Positions 41,240-51,510 of a stretch of 64,000 nucleotides of DNA are shown here, piece by piece. The first letter of the stretch is position 1. Each line of letters begins with the position of its first letter. A model generated the notes under the pieces. The model did not search any database. It saw only the letters and a list, made by a program, of their open reading frames with translations, and was not told the origin of the DNA. Position numbers and translations under genes: made by a program. This stretch comes from Scortum barcoo. Lineage: Eukaryota > Chordata > Actinopteri > Centrarchiformes > Terapontidae. The DNA lies in NCBI GenBank assembly GCA_023238725.1, contig CM041551.1, positions 3,557,259 to 3,621,258 of the forward strand, in the 5' to 3' direction.

Positions 41240-41616
41240 CTTCGATTATCTCAACAAACATTCATTTGATTGACTTCACACTTACTGTATGGATTTCTGA
41301 GGACCAAAGGAATTGCATTGTTGACCGTGAGCAATTAGGCCATTACAAACACACTACGAATGGGTACTACACCAGTCTGCTAAAATGTAGAAAAGCTTGA
41401 TTTCAACACCTTCTCTCTTTTTGTTTCCTTTCTCCTTGTTGTCTACCTCCACTCCACCAATTCAATTTGTTATTGCCCTCATTCTCAACCACCTCCTACT
41501 CCATTTTCTCCTCTCCTTGTTTTCTTTTTCTTTCTCCTCCTTTCATCCATATTTTCCTTTCTTATCCATCTCACTCCATTACTCCCTCTCTGTTGTTCTT
41601 TACTTCCTCTTGCCAG

Positions 41617-41703
41617 CCTCCATGGCAGGTTATTCTGATCCTTTGGGCTCTCAGACCAGCCCTGCCCAAATGATGGATATTGGCCAGATGGGAGCATTTT
41701 CAG
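41617..41703 (+). CDS. map4: map4 coding exon, residues 118-146
   Basis: An 87-bp exon with acceptor tgccag behind a strong pyrimidine tract and donor gtatac, phase 1 at both ends. It reads ASMAGYSDPLGSQTSPAQMM and on to GQMGAFS. The AGYSDPL motif resembles AGQNDPL in mammalian MAP4 at the corresponding point of the projection domain. Ser/Thr-Pro sites such as TSPAQ could be phosphorylated, as is known for MAP4, but that is inference. Skipping it would leave the frame intact. Confidence 0.87.
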
Positions 41704-41774
41704 GTATACTTCCTGTATTTTCCTCAAACCTGCACACAGCAACACTGCAGTAGCACTGATGCTGGTACTACTAC

Positions 41775-42245
41775 GGTTCAAGGGTTCATTTATTTATCGT
41801 TATACAACACAAGGTCATATAACAAAATTCATTTTCTAGTGCGGTTGTGCTACACACAACTCAAAGAAACAGAACTTTACAAAATTTAGGTCTGAGCACA
41901 GAAGCTGCTCTGTATTCTGATGGTACGGCAGTGGATACTTCTGAGCATCTGATGCCAGTTTGTAGTGTTTCCAGTCAGGATGCTTTTACACTTGAGTCTT
42001 TAAGTAGCGGGACGATGCTGGCTGTCTTGAATTAGATGGGAACATTCCCCTGTGATGGTGATATGTTAAAAATCTCATGTCTTCAACTAGTGGGTTGGTA
42101 CAAGTTCTTAGACCGTGGCCAGAGATGTTTATCAGGCCCTGCAGCTTTACTAATATTCACCCTCTGCAGGATTCTCCTCACATCCACTGTGGACGCTGAC
42201 AGTGACTGGGCATCAGTAAGGCGGAGTATACTGTGTTGAGGAGAT
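41775..42245 (-). mobile_element. Antisense LINE fragment, 5'-truncated or internally deleted
   Basis: On the minus strand, the right part reads RRILQRVNISKAAGPD near 42185-42130, a reverse transcriptase N-terminal motif shared with the piece at 5870-5910. The left edge, with TTCAAGGGTTCATTTATTTATCG, looks like the 3' end of the element. The middle contains AGAAGCTGCTCTG followed by a conserved non-coding phrase that recurs at 43640-43790. The reverse transcriptase core is missing. Confidence 0.7.
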
Positions 42246-42308
42246 CAAAGCGAGTATAAAATGTCATTAATTTTCACTGAAACTAGGTGAAAGCACTCTT
42301 TATCTGTA

Positions 42309-42333
42309 TACACACACACACACACACACACAC
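42309..42333. repeat. (CA)n microsatellite
   Basis: About 12 CA units. Confidence 0.9.
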
Positions 42334-42660
42334 ATTTGCATTAATTTAGCAGAGCTAATGAAGAGGTGACTGGAGAAGTCTAGAATATGCTGTATATCAA
42401 TATATAAATGTTATTTGCATATAGATGACCATAAATCATAGTGTTAATATGTGATATTTAGTTCTTACAGATCAGTTTTCACATATCAGAGTTTATATTT
42501 TAGAAATACAGTTAACCAACCGTTGATGACCTAAGTCATCAACTAGCTTGGAATCCATGGACTTAAAGTCCACCCTGATAAATAGCTTGTGGTGAGGCAA
42601 AGCATGCACACCTATAGCTGTCACTGGCTTGGTATCTGCTGGTATTCCATAAAGGGAAAC

Positions 42661-42702
42661 ACTCACACACACACAAACACACACACACACACACAAACAC
42701 AC
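42661..42702. repeat. (CA)n microsatellite, interrupted
   Basis: CA-rich run with two AAAC-type interruptions. Confidence 0.9.
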
Positions 42703-43304
42703 ATGCACCATGAGCTATGAAGCTGAGTTATGTCTTTCACCGTGCCAGCCTCTGTAAACCCAGCTCTCACTGTTGCCTTAATGAGACCTGTCGTCTCTGG
42801 ACCACAGAATTACTACTCCATGCTTGAATACACACTCATTCCTTTAAAAAAATACACACAGTTGGTACTAGAATGCCCACCCTGAGTGTTTTGATCTTAT
42901 ACCTTGCTTCCCTTAGCCTTCTCTCTCATTTTTTTGTTTTGTCTACTCTTTCATTCTTTTCCTCTCTTTTCTATTTCCTCTCGCTCTGTCCTCGCTTTGT
43001 CAGTGTACAGTGCTAGACTTAAATTGGTCCATGTTGTGATGAATAAAACAATACAGAGAGTATTCTTGTCCACGTTATTAGTATCTGAAAGCCTACTATA
43101 ACTTAACATTGTGCTATTGCAGGCCATCGCGAACAAGCTAGGTTCCTTTTGGGTCGGGAATAATATTATATTGAAGTCACTGGGTTACCATTCATTAAAT
43201 GGAAAAGCTACTGATAAAATAAGAATGAAAAATATGACCACGGTCGGAGCTCAGAGATCCCCCAAACACTGAACTATACCTTTTTGTCTGCCGTTGACTG
43301 TCAG

Positions 43305-43487
43305 GTTTCTCCCAGCCTGATGGGATGGGGGTCAGTCTGGAGGTGGGGGCTGCACCTCTCTCAGCTCAGAGAGTTCCAAGTGTAGCAGAACCCCAGCAGC
43401 CCACTCCCTCAGCAGACGCCTCCAAAGAGCACAGCACCATGTTGCCTGAACCCCAGGCTCCACGCAGCCCTCTGGATCTGTCAGGAG
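43305..43487 (+). CDS. map4: map4 coding exon, residues 147-207
   Basis: A 183-bp exon between acceptor ctgtcag and consensus donor gtaaga, phase 1 at both ends. It encodes 61 residues rich in Pro, Ser and Ala. The segment SVAEPQQPTPSADASKE is clearly similar to the VAEPPQPT..LAKE segment of mammalian MAP4, in the same order relative to the AGYSDPL exon. It ends SPLDLSG, and the split Gly codon completes in the next exon. No known fold is expected, since this is a disordered part of the projection domain. Confidence 0.92.
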
Positions 43488-43639
43488 GTAAGACTCATCA
43501 GCAGTAATTTTACAGCACAATGGATGGATAACAAAAGTTTGTAGTCCCATTTTGCTGCACACGCACATAAACAAACACACACAAAAACATGTAATATAAA
43601 TATAAAATATAAATTTCAGTAGTGTTTGAGAGATGGATT

Positions 43640-43790
43640 TAAACATCTGCCCAGCCTGAGAAAAGAAGCTGCTCTGGACTGGTGGTACGATAGCGAATAC
43701 TTGTGTATCTGTTGCTAGACGGCAGCAGAGTGAACAGGCTGTGGCTGTGGTGGGTATTGTCTTAGTATACTGAGATCTGTTTGATTACAA
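43640..43790 (-). mobile_element. LINE-related fragment
   Basis: Shares the phrase AAGAAGCTGCTCTG..TGGTACG..GAATACTT with the fragment near 41895-41945 and continues with AGACGGCAGCAGAGTGAACAG, a string typical of a widespread fish repeat. No coding remnant. Confidence 0.6.
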
Positions 43791-44090
43791 TGTCAAGCCA
43801 CCAGAAAAATACCATCTAGCTGATTTGTTTTGTTATGTGACTGCTGATGACCTCATGTGAAGTTCCTGTAATGTATTTTGTGAATTCGCCTCTCGAGGAA
43901 TTTAAACAGCAGCAGTAAAAACACTGGTGAATTCTCTGGGCAGATTCTTTTGGCAGACTCTGGCAATATTAATCTGCTCGTCTTCAGCATGGTTTTGCTT
44001 TTTAATAAGGCGTAACCAACAAAGAGAGCCTTACTACAGGTCACTTCGTAGACTGGTGAGCTGGTCGAGCCAAACTGAAATATGACGGTA

Positions 44091-44108
44091 TTAGGGTTAG
44101 GGTTAGGG
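44091..44108. repeat. Short interstitial telomere-like array (TTAGGG)3
   Basis: Three perfect TTAGGG units, opposite in orientation to those at 38765. Confidence 0.9.
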
Positions 44109-46219
44109 TATTTTAAGTTTCTGACAAATGTAAGTATTAAGTCACACTGGAGAGACCACCAGAGTTGAATCAAAGCTTCAGCTCTGAAGAAGTGATGTCA
44201 CTGAGAACACTGCAATACTTGGTACATTTGGGATTTGATTTGATTAATAAGCTCTTTTAACTTGACTTATTGAGTAATTCATCAGTTGTTCTCACCAATC
44301 TTTCTGCAGTTTGCTCAGAGATGGTAAGACCTCTTGGCACTGCTTTTCATTTTCTCATGTTGGTTTAAAAGCTCTTATACCAAAGTGTTACTTGTTATAT
44401 CCATATGTGACAATCACTGTTAAATGCTATTTAAACTACTTTGATATGACCCACTTCTATAGCGTTCTGTGGACTTCACAGTTATGAATCATAAGGTGTT
44501 TACATAATTTTGTTCATCCCCTGCATTCTCACACTGTATAGTATAATCCATTCACTGTGCCCTGTGCTGCACTGCCTGATTTGTTCCAGACAGGGATGCA
44601 GAATACAAAACAGCCATCTGTCTTTGAATTTCTATAGCTTCCTTCTCACAAATACTCCAGCTTTTCATTGATTTAGTTATCCAGCTCAGGATCAGTGCAC
44701 ACCTGATGCACACAGACAGGGTGTGCCATGGCTTCTTGTCATGTGCTGGATTTGTTTGTGGATTTGCCCGTGTTTGTGTGAATGTGTTTTCATGTCCCCC
44801 CCCCCCCCATCTCTCACCCTCCCATCTGATTATGGAGAGCATGTGTGGTTGTAGTTGTCACCATGCTGTGGCTTGTGTGAGCCAGTAGGGCCATGCTAAC
44901 GTCCCATGTGGCCTGTGTAACAATGAACAAATCATCACCACAGCTGTGTCCCCATGGTCCACTGCCAAACAGCAGGTGTCCTACCCCCCTGTGACCCTTT
45001 ACTGAAGACTGCTTACACCTTTATTTGCTGGATACACAGCCATCAGAATTAGTTTGGGCCCAAGTAATTGAACTTATGCAAATGTGTATAAAAGTATAGA
45101 GGTGTTAGAAGAGGACTCTTCTTTTAATACCCCAGAACTGAAGGTTTATGGGAGTAAGGAGATTGGTGTTGTCATTAAAATAGTCAGCAGGTTCTCATTA
45201 GTCTTAGAATAAGATGCAACAAATGCAAAAGATGCAAACAATTCAAATATATTACATGATGTATTACTGATGCTGATGTACAGCAATTTTCTTCTTATAG
45301 TACCATTTCCTCAAAAACAAAAACACCAGTTCACCAGTCTGTCGTTTATCTTTTTAGCAGAAATATTATTATTTTTTTGTTTAATTGCTGTTAAGCGTCA
45401 ACACTTTCTGATTTTCCCAATTAAATGCCTACCTAGAAGGGCTTTTGGCTATTAAGTCACTGGAAGATTTTTAATTCGGGGTTTTAATCTGCTTATACAG
45501 ATTAACATCCTTACACTAGAGCTCTTCCCAAATTTAATATCTGGATGGCTCACAACATGGAAGTCATTCAAATTTAATGATGGCATTGACAAAGAAACTA
45601 TTTAATGCAGAAAAGTCACATAATGGCAGATGTGCAATCAGTAAGGTTAGTATTGGTGCCAATACTGATCTGGAATATCTGGGCATTGCATCCCTACTTT
45701 TAATATGAAACATTTGCACAGGAAATGTTGAGTTTCATGGATGGTACCTTAACATCAGTTCTAAAACAGAAAAGTGGAAAAAATCTGGGGGGGTTTGGCA
45801 GCTTATTCAGACAATCTATTTCTTAGTTTAGAGCTATTCAGATTTGGATTGAATATGAAATTACTTTTATCACCTATGTATAACTCCTTAGTTGAATTAC
45901 TTACCGTAGTTTCTTTTTCTGTTATGCAATTGCAAGTAATAAAGGTATCATGTAAGATTACCTATGTTCTTTCATGATGCTTTTATCACACATAGTATAT
46001 TAGACAGATTACTTGCTGGTCTCTTGTATTTAATCATTGTACTATCTTTGATAGTTACTTTACAGTAACCACAGTATATGCACATACAGTGAGATGGCTG
46101 TTCTTTTATTCTCCTCCAGCCTAATGAAGCTATGTGACACAGCATTCAAGTTATACTGATCCTTTTGCCTGATATCTTTTTCTGCTTCTCCAAATCAGCT
46201 TCTCCACTTTAACTTTTGT

Positions 46220-46221
<2 letters not shown>

Positions 46222-46263
<42 letters not shown>

Positions 46264-46306
46264 CGTGTGTGTGTGTGTGTGTGCCTGTGTGCGTGCAAAA
46301 GTGTGT
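46222..46306. repeat. (GT)n microsatellite with GC interruptions
   Basis: About 18 perfect GT units, then mixed GTGC and GT units. Confidence 0.95.
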
Positions 46307-46916
46307 GTTTGTGTGTACAAATGAAAACTAGAAACTGGGCCAAAGTAGACGAACAATCCTGTCTCAGTGGGCAATTTCCCCGCTACTCTTGTTACCTCTC
46401 ATCTACCTGAGCTTTGTTATACGCTGTCCCAAGAACAGGCTATTTTAGTTACAGTGGATTGTTTAGAATTGGCCTCCTTTTTATGGGACCATTTCCACTC
46501 AATCATAGACAGAAGCAATTTTAAGACTTGAAATCAAGCTTGGGGTGGATTTTTATTTGGTCATGTTTTAAGAACCTATCTACTTTCTTTTTTTGAGTGA
46601 AGTATGACAGATTAAGCAAAAAAATAAAAACACGCCTACAGTTCATGACCACAAAGGGTGTAGTGATTAGGGCTTATTAAGGATTTCTGGAATAACGTAC
46701 ATCTCTTATGGCCTTCGATTGAATACCTCCACATGCTTCTCAGCCATCTCCAAAAATCTCACTTCTTTGTGATAGTGTTTTTCGGCTATGATTTTTTTTC
46801 TTTGTTATACACTCTGATGTTTCACAGTGATTTTCTGTTTGAGTTAGACAAAGGGAACCAATTAAATGCACATTTGTCCCTCAACTTTAAACTCTCCCCT
46901 CTTCACCCAAAACAAG

Positions 46917-48389
46917 GTGCTTTAGGCTACGGGTGGCCAGACCAGGCTGGCTGCCTTCCGACAGACCTCCCTTTCACCCCCAGTGTGTCCACGGTGATCA
47001 GTCGCCATGCAGGCCATCTTGCAGTCAGCCCTGATGACCCTCCTGACAGCTGGCCTAGCCGAGAGAGCACTGCCTATGCTGGAGGTGACGAAAGAGATGG
47101 AGAAGGATCAGACAGAAAGCAGAGGAAGAAGAAGAAAAGGCGACAGAAGGATGAGGGCTCCTATGAAAACCTTGAGAGCAGGGGTCACCCTGAGCTACAA
47201 GCACAGGGAGAAAACATTCCTGCTGCAGAGGAGGTCTACCAGAGGATTGGCCCGAGGCGGGACAGAGGAGAGGGTGGCTGGGAGGAACAGCTTGGGAAGA
47301 GTGGAGGCAGGGGGAAGAGGGGGAAGAGCAGGAAGAAGCTTCCAGAGGAGTGGGGGGTGATGGCGGAACCGATTGCCCCTGTGTCTGCGGCAACCTCTCA
47401 AATCACAGGGGAGGGGATGATGGATTTAGGGGGTTCTGTTCCAGCAAACCTGGAGGCCTCATTCACCGATATAGACACCAACCAGATGCCCTGGAAAAAA
47501 GAGGTCAACCCAGAAGAAGGCCTGGTCCCTTCCCTCTTGTCCCAGGACCTACTCGTCCCATCCACTCCTTCCATCAACCCAGTGGTTCTGAACAGCGACC
47601 TGAAAGCCACAGCTCCTCCATTCACAATGCCCACCAACAGTGCAACACTTGGCGGCTCCTTCCCTATGGCTGCTCAACCTGATGATACATTTGACCTCCT
47701 GATGGATACCGAAAATGCCAGCTTGGGTGACAGAGTTCAAGCCCTTTTGCCACCTTTCTCGCCAGGAAATGAAGCAACAAGTGGTGACATGGTTGACAGT
47801 GGAATGTTTGACAACACCAGTTCCCTCCAAGAGTCTTGTGTGCAAGACATGCCTGAGGGAGACACCTCAGCTTTCAGCCCTGCCTCCCAGCCAAGCCCTG
47901 GCATTTTCCCAAAAAGTGAAGTGTTAGCCTCAGCCCCACCTCTCTCACCTTCGGATGCTTCATGGCTTCTGAATGACTCCCACATGAGCAGCAACAGCGA
48001 GCTATTTAACTTCAGTGACATGAGTACTCCAGGTCATCCTTTAACCTTAGGGCTGTCCTTAGATACCCCTAGCCCAGCCCCCCTCCGCTCCCCAAAAACC
48101 ACAGCACAGGAATTCCAACCCAATCAGCACAAAGATGGCAAATTGGCCCAGAAAGAATCCAAAAAGGCTTGTTCTTCACCCTCCTCTTCTGTAAAGACTC
48201 CCACCTCCCCAGGAGATAAGAATTTCCCTCAACAAACATCTCCAGGCATCAGCCCCTCTTCCCCACCATCGGTCACCCCTCTGGGAGCTCCAGGATCCGG
48301 TCTTAACCCTGCAGCTAAGCCCTTCTTTCCCAGCTTTGCAGATCCTATGGAAGAACCAGTGGTTCCTCCAGTTAACCCCGTCATCGAAG
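46917..48389 (+). CDS. map4: map4 large projection-domain exon, residues 208-698
   Basis: A 1,473-bp exon with 491 codons and no stop. The acceptor is either aacaag at 46916 or tttag at 46925. Both keep the frame and differ by nine bases (Ala-Leu-Gly). The start of the open frame at 46733 is intronic. In order, the product has a Pro/Ser-rich lead, a very basic cluster RKQRKKKKRRQK at about residues 274-285, a second basic patch GKRGKSRKK, then a long acidic and Ser/Thr/Pro-rich stretch with many SP/TP sites, and a closing MEEPVVPPVNPVIE motif. This fits the disordered projection arm of MAP4. The donor at 48390, gttggt, is weaker than the others. The exon ends in phase 1, and the tubulin-binding repeats must come from exons outside the window. 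Confidence 0.9.
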
Positions 48390-51267
48390 GTTGGTTGCAG
48401 TCAGCCCTTGACAAAAGAAATCATAGAGTAATCATAAAGATGAATTGTTTATTATAATGCATGCTGTTTTCATCCAGAGTCATTTAGATATTTGAAAATT
48501 ATTTCAAAGAGTTTTTTGGGCTGCACTGACTGCTAGGATGTCTTTTGCTCATTAGAGGTTAGATGCTTAGATGGATCATTAGACCCATTTGTATGGTGCC
48601 TTGCATGGCGAGATTTGTCTAAAAACATGTCTGGGGCTTGTCCAGTTTGGACCTTTTGTAAGCAATTAATGCATGGGCACAAATATTGACCAACTGAGGC
48701 TGTGGATTGGCTTGACTTTAATCTGTGAGTATCTTAATTCTCAATGATGCACTGCTGGGATTTTCTCATAATTAACAGTGTTGCTGTTGACTGGTGTGCT
48801 GCTGCTAACTACTAACTTTTTCCTTGGAGACAACACCATGCATCTTCACCAAATCAATCCAACTTTCTCTTTTTCTCTTCTGACAAGGTGTATTTCTTAT
48901 AATCATGTAATCATACTCTCTTTCTTTTGCATCCAAGGGTGGGCTGTCACATATCTTCTTTCTCCTGTGTCTAATTAACCCTGTTTTCTCTGTTTACAGT
49001 AGTTGCCTGTTTCATTATAACTTCTCATAGAAACAAGTTTTGAAGGAAAGTTGATGTCATGTTTAGTCTTTTATTATGCATCAACAGTTAATGTCCTGGT
49101 GTGTCTCCTGAGGGTATAACTTTTAAGAAATATCAAATTGTAATTGTTGTTTTTGTTCATTTTACTTTTCATGTTCTCTGATGATTGCTGAATTGGATGT
49201 TTCTCCACAATAGGTGAGTTCCATTTTAATTCTTTTTGTGGCTTTTTTGTGTTTTTTCATGTATCACGGGCAGCAGGTCCGCTGTTGCTCAGCACAGAAA
49301 TGTATGAGCATATTCACTGAAGGCACTGAATTCTAATAAGTGTGTTGTGTTTAAGAATTTTTGGTCATATTAGGATCACATCTCTACTATTTACAGATGA
49401 TGTTACCCTTTGGGCTTCATCAAGTCATGACCTGTGTAACCTGTGAAATTCCAATAAGAAACAAAATGAAAACTGTCACTTGTTTTTAATGGACAGTAGT
49501 TTTGTAGCAGTATGACTCATTAAGAAGAGGTTTTAGCAGACTGGGGAATTATAACATTTATGCCAGCCAGAAATGAGCAGTTATAAATAGAACAGTTTGA
49601 CTTGTGTCAACTGATGAGAATAAGCTATTCAGATTCAGGAGGGACTCAAAAGGTAGCTGTTGAACAGCGTCCGGTTCTTGTTTGTAGAATGTATTTGTAG
49701 CAGTATTTTTCTGGGAATGCTTTTCTGGGAAATAACAGCAGCCGGAGATGGGAAGACAAAAATAGAGTAAGTCGACATTTCTGGTCATGTGTGAGTGGGT
49801 GTGTGGATGTCACTAATATATGGTTGTATATGTTGATGCGTCCATGTGGCTTTTTATGTGTATATATAAGCGCGTTTTGACATTTGTGGATATGTGTATG
49901 CTTGCATGTGTGTTTGTTCTTTTCCAGAGGAGCTCTAAAGTGTTTTGTGTGTGCTGCTGTGATTTATGGAGATGCAGAGTTCCAGAGGATTCATTTCCAT
50001 GTCCTTTCTTTCAACACTTGCTGTTTCTGCCTCCAGTTGGAGGCTGTAATGAGGACTGAGCCAGCCTTCAGCTCTACACAGAAACAGTAGAACCTGGCTA
50101 TTAAGCAGCTTTGATCAATGCCCCCCATCCTTCCACAAGAACAGAAGGGCTTACATTAGTATTTTTACCCTTCCTAAGTCACATACTGTAGATAATAAGT
50201 AACATTTGAAAAGGGTGCTGGATTCATGCTCATTGGGTTGGATTTTAACCTGTGATTATGTCTTGTGTACGTGTGTATATTTTGCTGACATCCGTATGGC
50301 AGGAGGGCCTCCATACATGTGTTTCAGCATATGTGTTTGTGTGCATGTTGTAACCAAAGAGGCTGCCATGAAAGACATGACAGGGGTAAAGGTTTTCTGT
50401 CAAAACTAATTTAAAACCTTTTTTATGTGTTTTTTGGGTGCATATATGTGTGCTTGTATAAATGTGTGCAATGCACAAGATAAAAAGAGCAAGCGCTGAG
50501 CACAGCTGGCTCTGTCTTCCTTCTGTGTAATGAGACCCTTTGTCAGTGTCTGGGGTCTTTGTCACCAAGAGTGGTATTTAGCATTGAGCAAAAGATAAGA
50601 GGGCATGTGGAGCACAATAAAGAGCAAGAAGAGAGACTTTGGAGGGTTACAGACAGGGTAGTAAAGTACAGTGAGAAAGAAAGAGGTAGATATAAAGAAA
50701 AGAACAGCTAAAAGCATTATCGATAAATACATTTCAAATATAGATGATGAGTTATAAAAAAACTCTTAGATACTCACAGATAAAACAGAGGGACGTACAA
50801 GCGGGGCTCAGGGCTAGAAACATTGTTTATTTACCAAGGGGAGAAAAAAGAAAAAAAATTATCTTATCTTATAAAGGGCAACAAGGCTTGTAGGGTTGAT
50901 GAAGGAATACAGAGGCTGAGAGAATACTGAGACAGAATAAATTAGGATATTTGATTGAGTTACAGGGAGAAGCCTAAATAGAGCTAGAGAATGATGTCAT
51001 GCCTTGGATGTTCCAAACCTTGAGGACAAAATGGAGGGAGGTTAAAAAAAATGATAAAGCCTTGATGGAAGAATTGAGAAAGAGAGATGTCAACAAAGGT
51101 GGACAAGGGGAGTGATGAGAGTGAGGCATTATACATGCACTAGACAGTGTGGTGGTAGATCCTCTGCATCCACAGCTGTCAGTTTAACAATATAAAGAGC
51201 AAGCTACCACCTCTCTTTTCTTTGCATGTGAATGTGCAGTGGTTCACACTGGCACCTCTCTCCCAGT

Positions 51268-51510
51268 GGCTGGGTGGGTTTCCTCTGGGTGCTCAGGCTT
51301 TCTCCCACAGTCCAAAGACATGCAGGTTAATTGGTGATTCTATATGGCCCTTGGCTGTGAGTGTGAACGTTTGTCTGTCTTTACACCGTATGTTAGCCTT
51401 GTGATTTACTGGCGACTCATCTAGGATGTTCTCTGCCTCTTGCTCAATGCCAGCTGGGATTGGCTCCAGCCCCCACGATCGTCTAAGGATAAGTGTTGGA
51501 GATAATTGAT
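51268..51510 (+). mobile_element. LINE 3' end fragment, RTE-like
   Basis: Contains the familiar string CCCACAGTCCAAAGACATGC followed by GGTTAATTGGTGATTCTA, GGCGACTCATCTAGGATGTT and GCTGGGATTGGCTCCAGCCC, ending GGATAAGTG. This order is typical of a vertebrate LINE 3' region I associate with RTE-type elements; the family assignment is tentative. It is sense to map4. Confidence 0.7.

Larger units (their letters stand above)
40315..41616 (+). other. map4 intron 4 (1.3 kb)
   Basis: Its only recognisable content is the inverted-repeat element at 40691-41070 and a TCTG repeat near 41218-41239. A long pyrimidine-rich stretch precedes the acceptor. Confidence 0.75.
41704..43304 (+). other. map4 intron 5 (1.6 kb)
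   Basis: Holds an antisense LINE fragment at 41775-42245 and CA repeats at 42309-42333 and 42661-42702. No other feature was found. Confidence 0.75.
43488..46916 (+). other. map4 intron 6 (3.4 kb)
   Basis: Contains a LINE-related piece at 43640-43790, a telomere-like array at 44091-44108, a C run at 44797-44808 and a long GT tract at 46222-46306. No exon was found. Confidence 0.75.

Noticed and set aside
47055..47393. Minus-strand open frames opposite the large map4 exon
   Set aside because: Shadows of the GC-rich coding exon on the other strand.
49937..50062. Acceptor-like ttttccag followed by an open segment
   Set aside because: A stop occurs at once in phase 1, and no donor ends the segment in the open phase.
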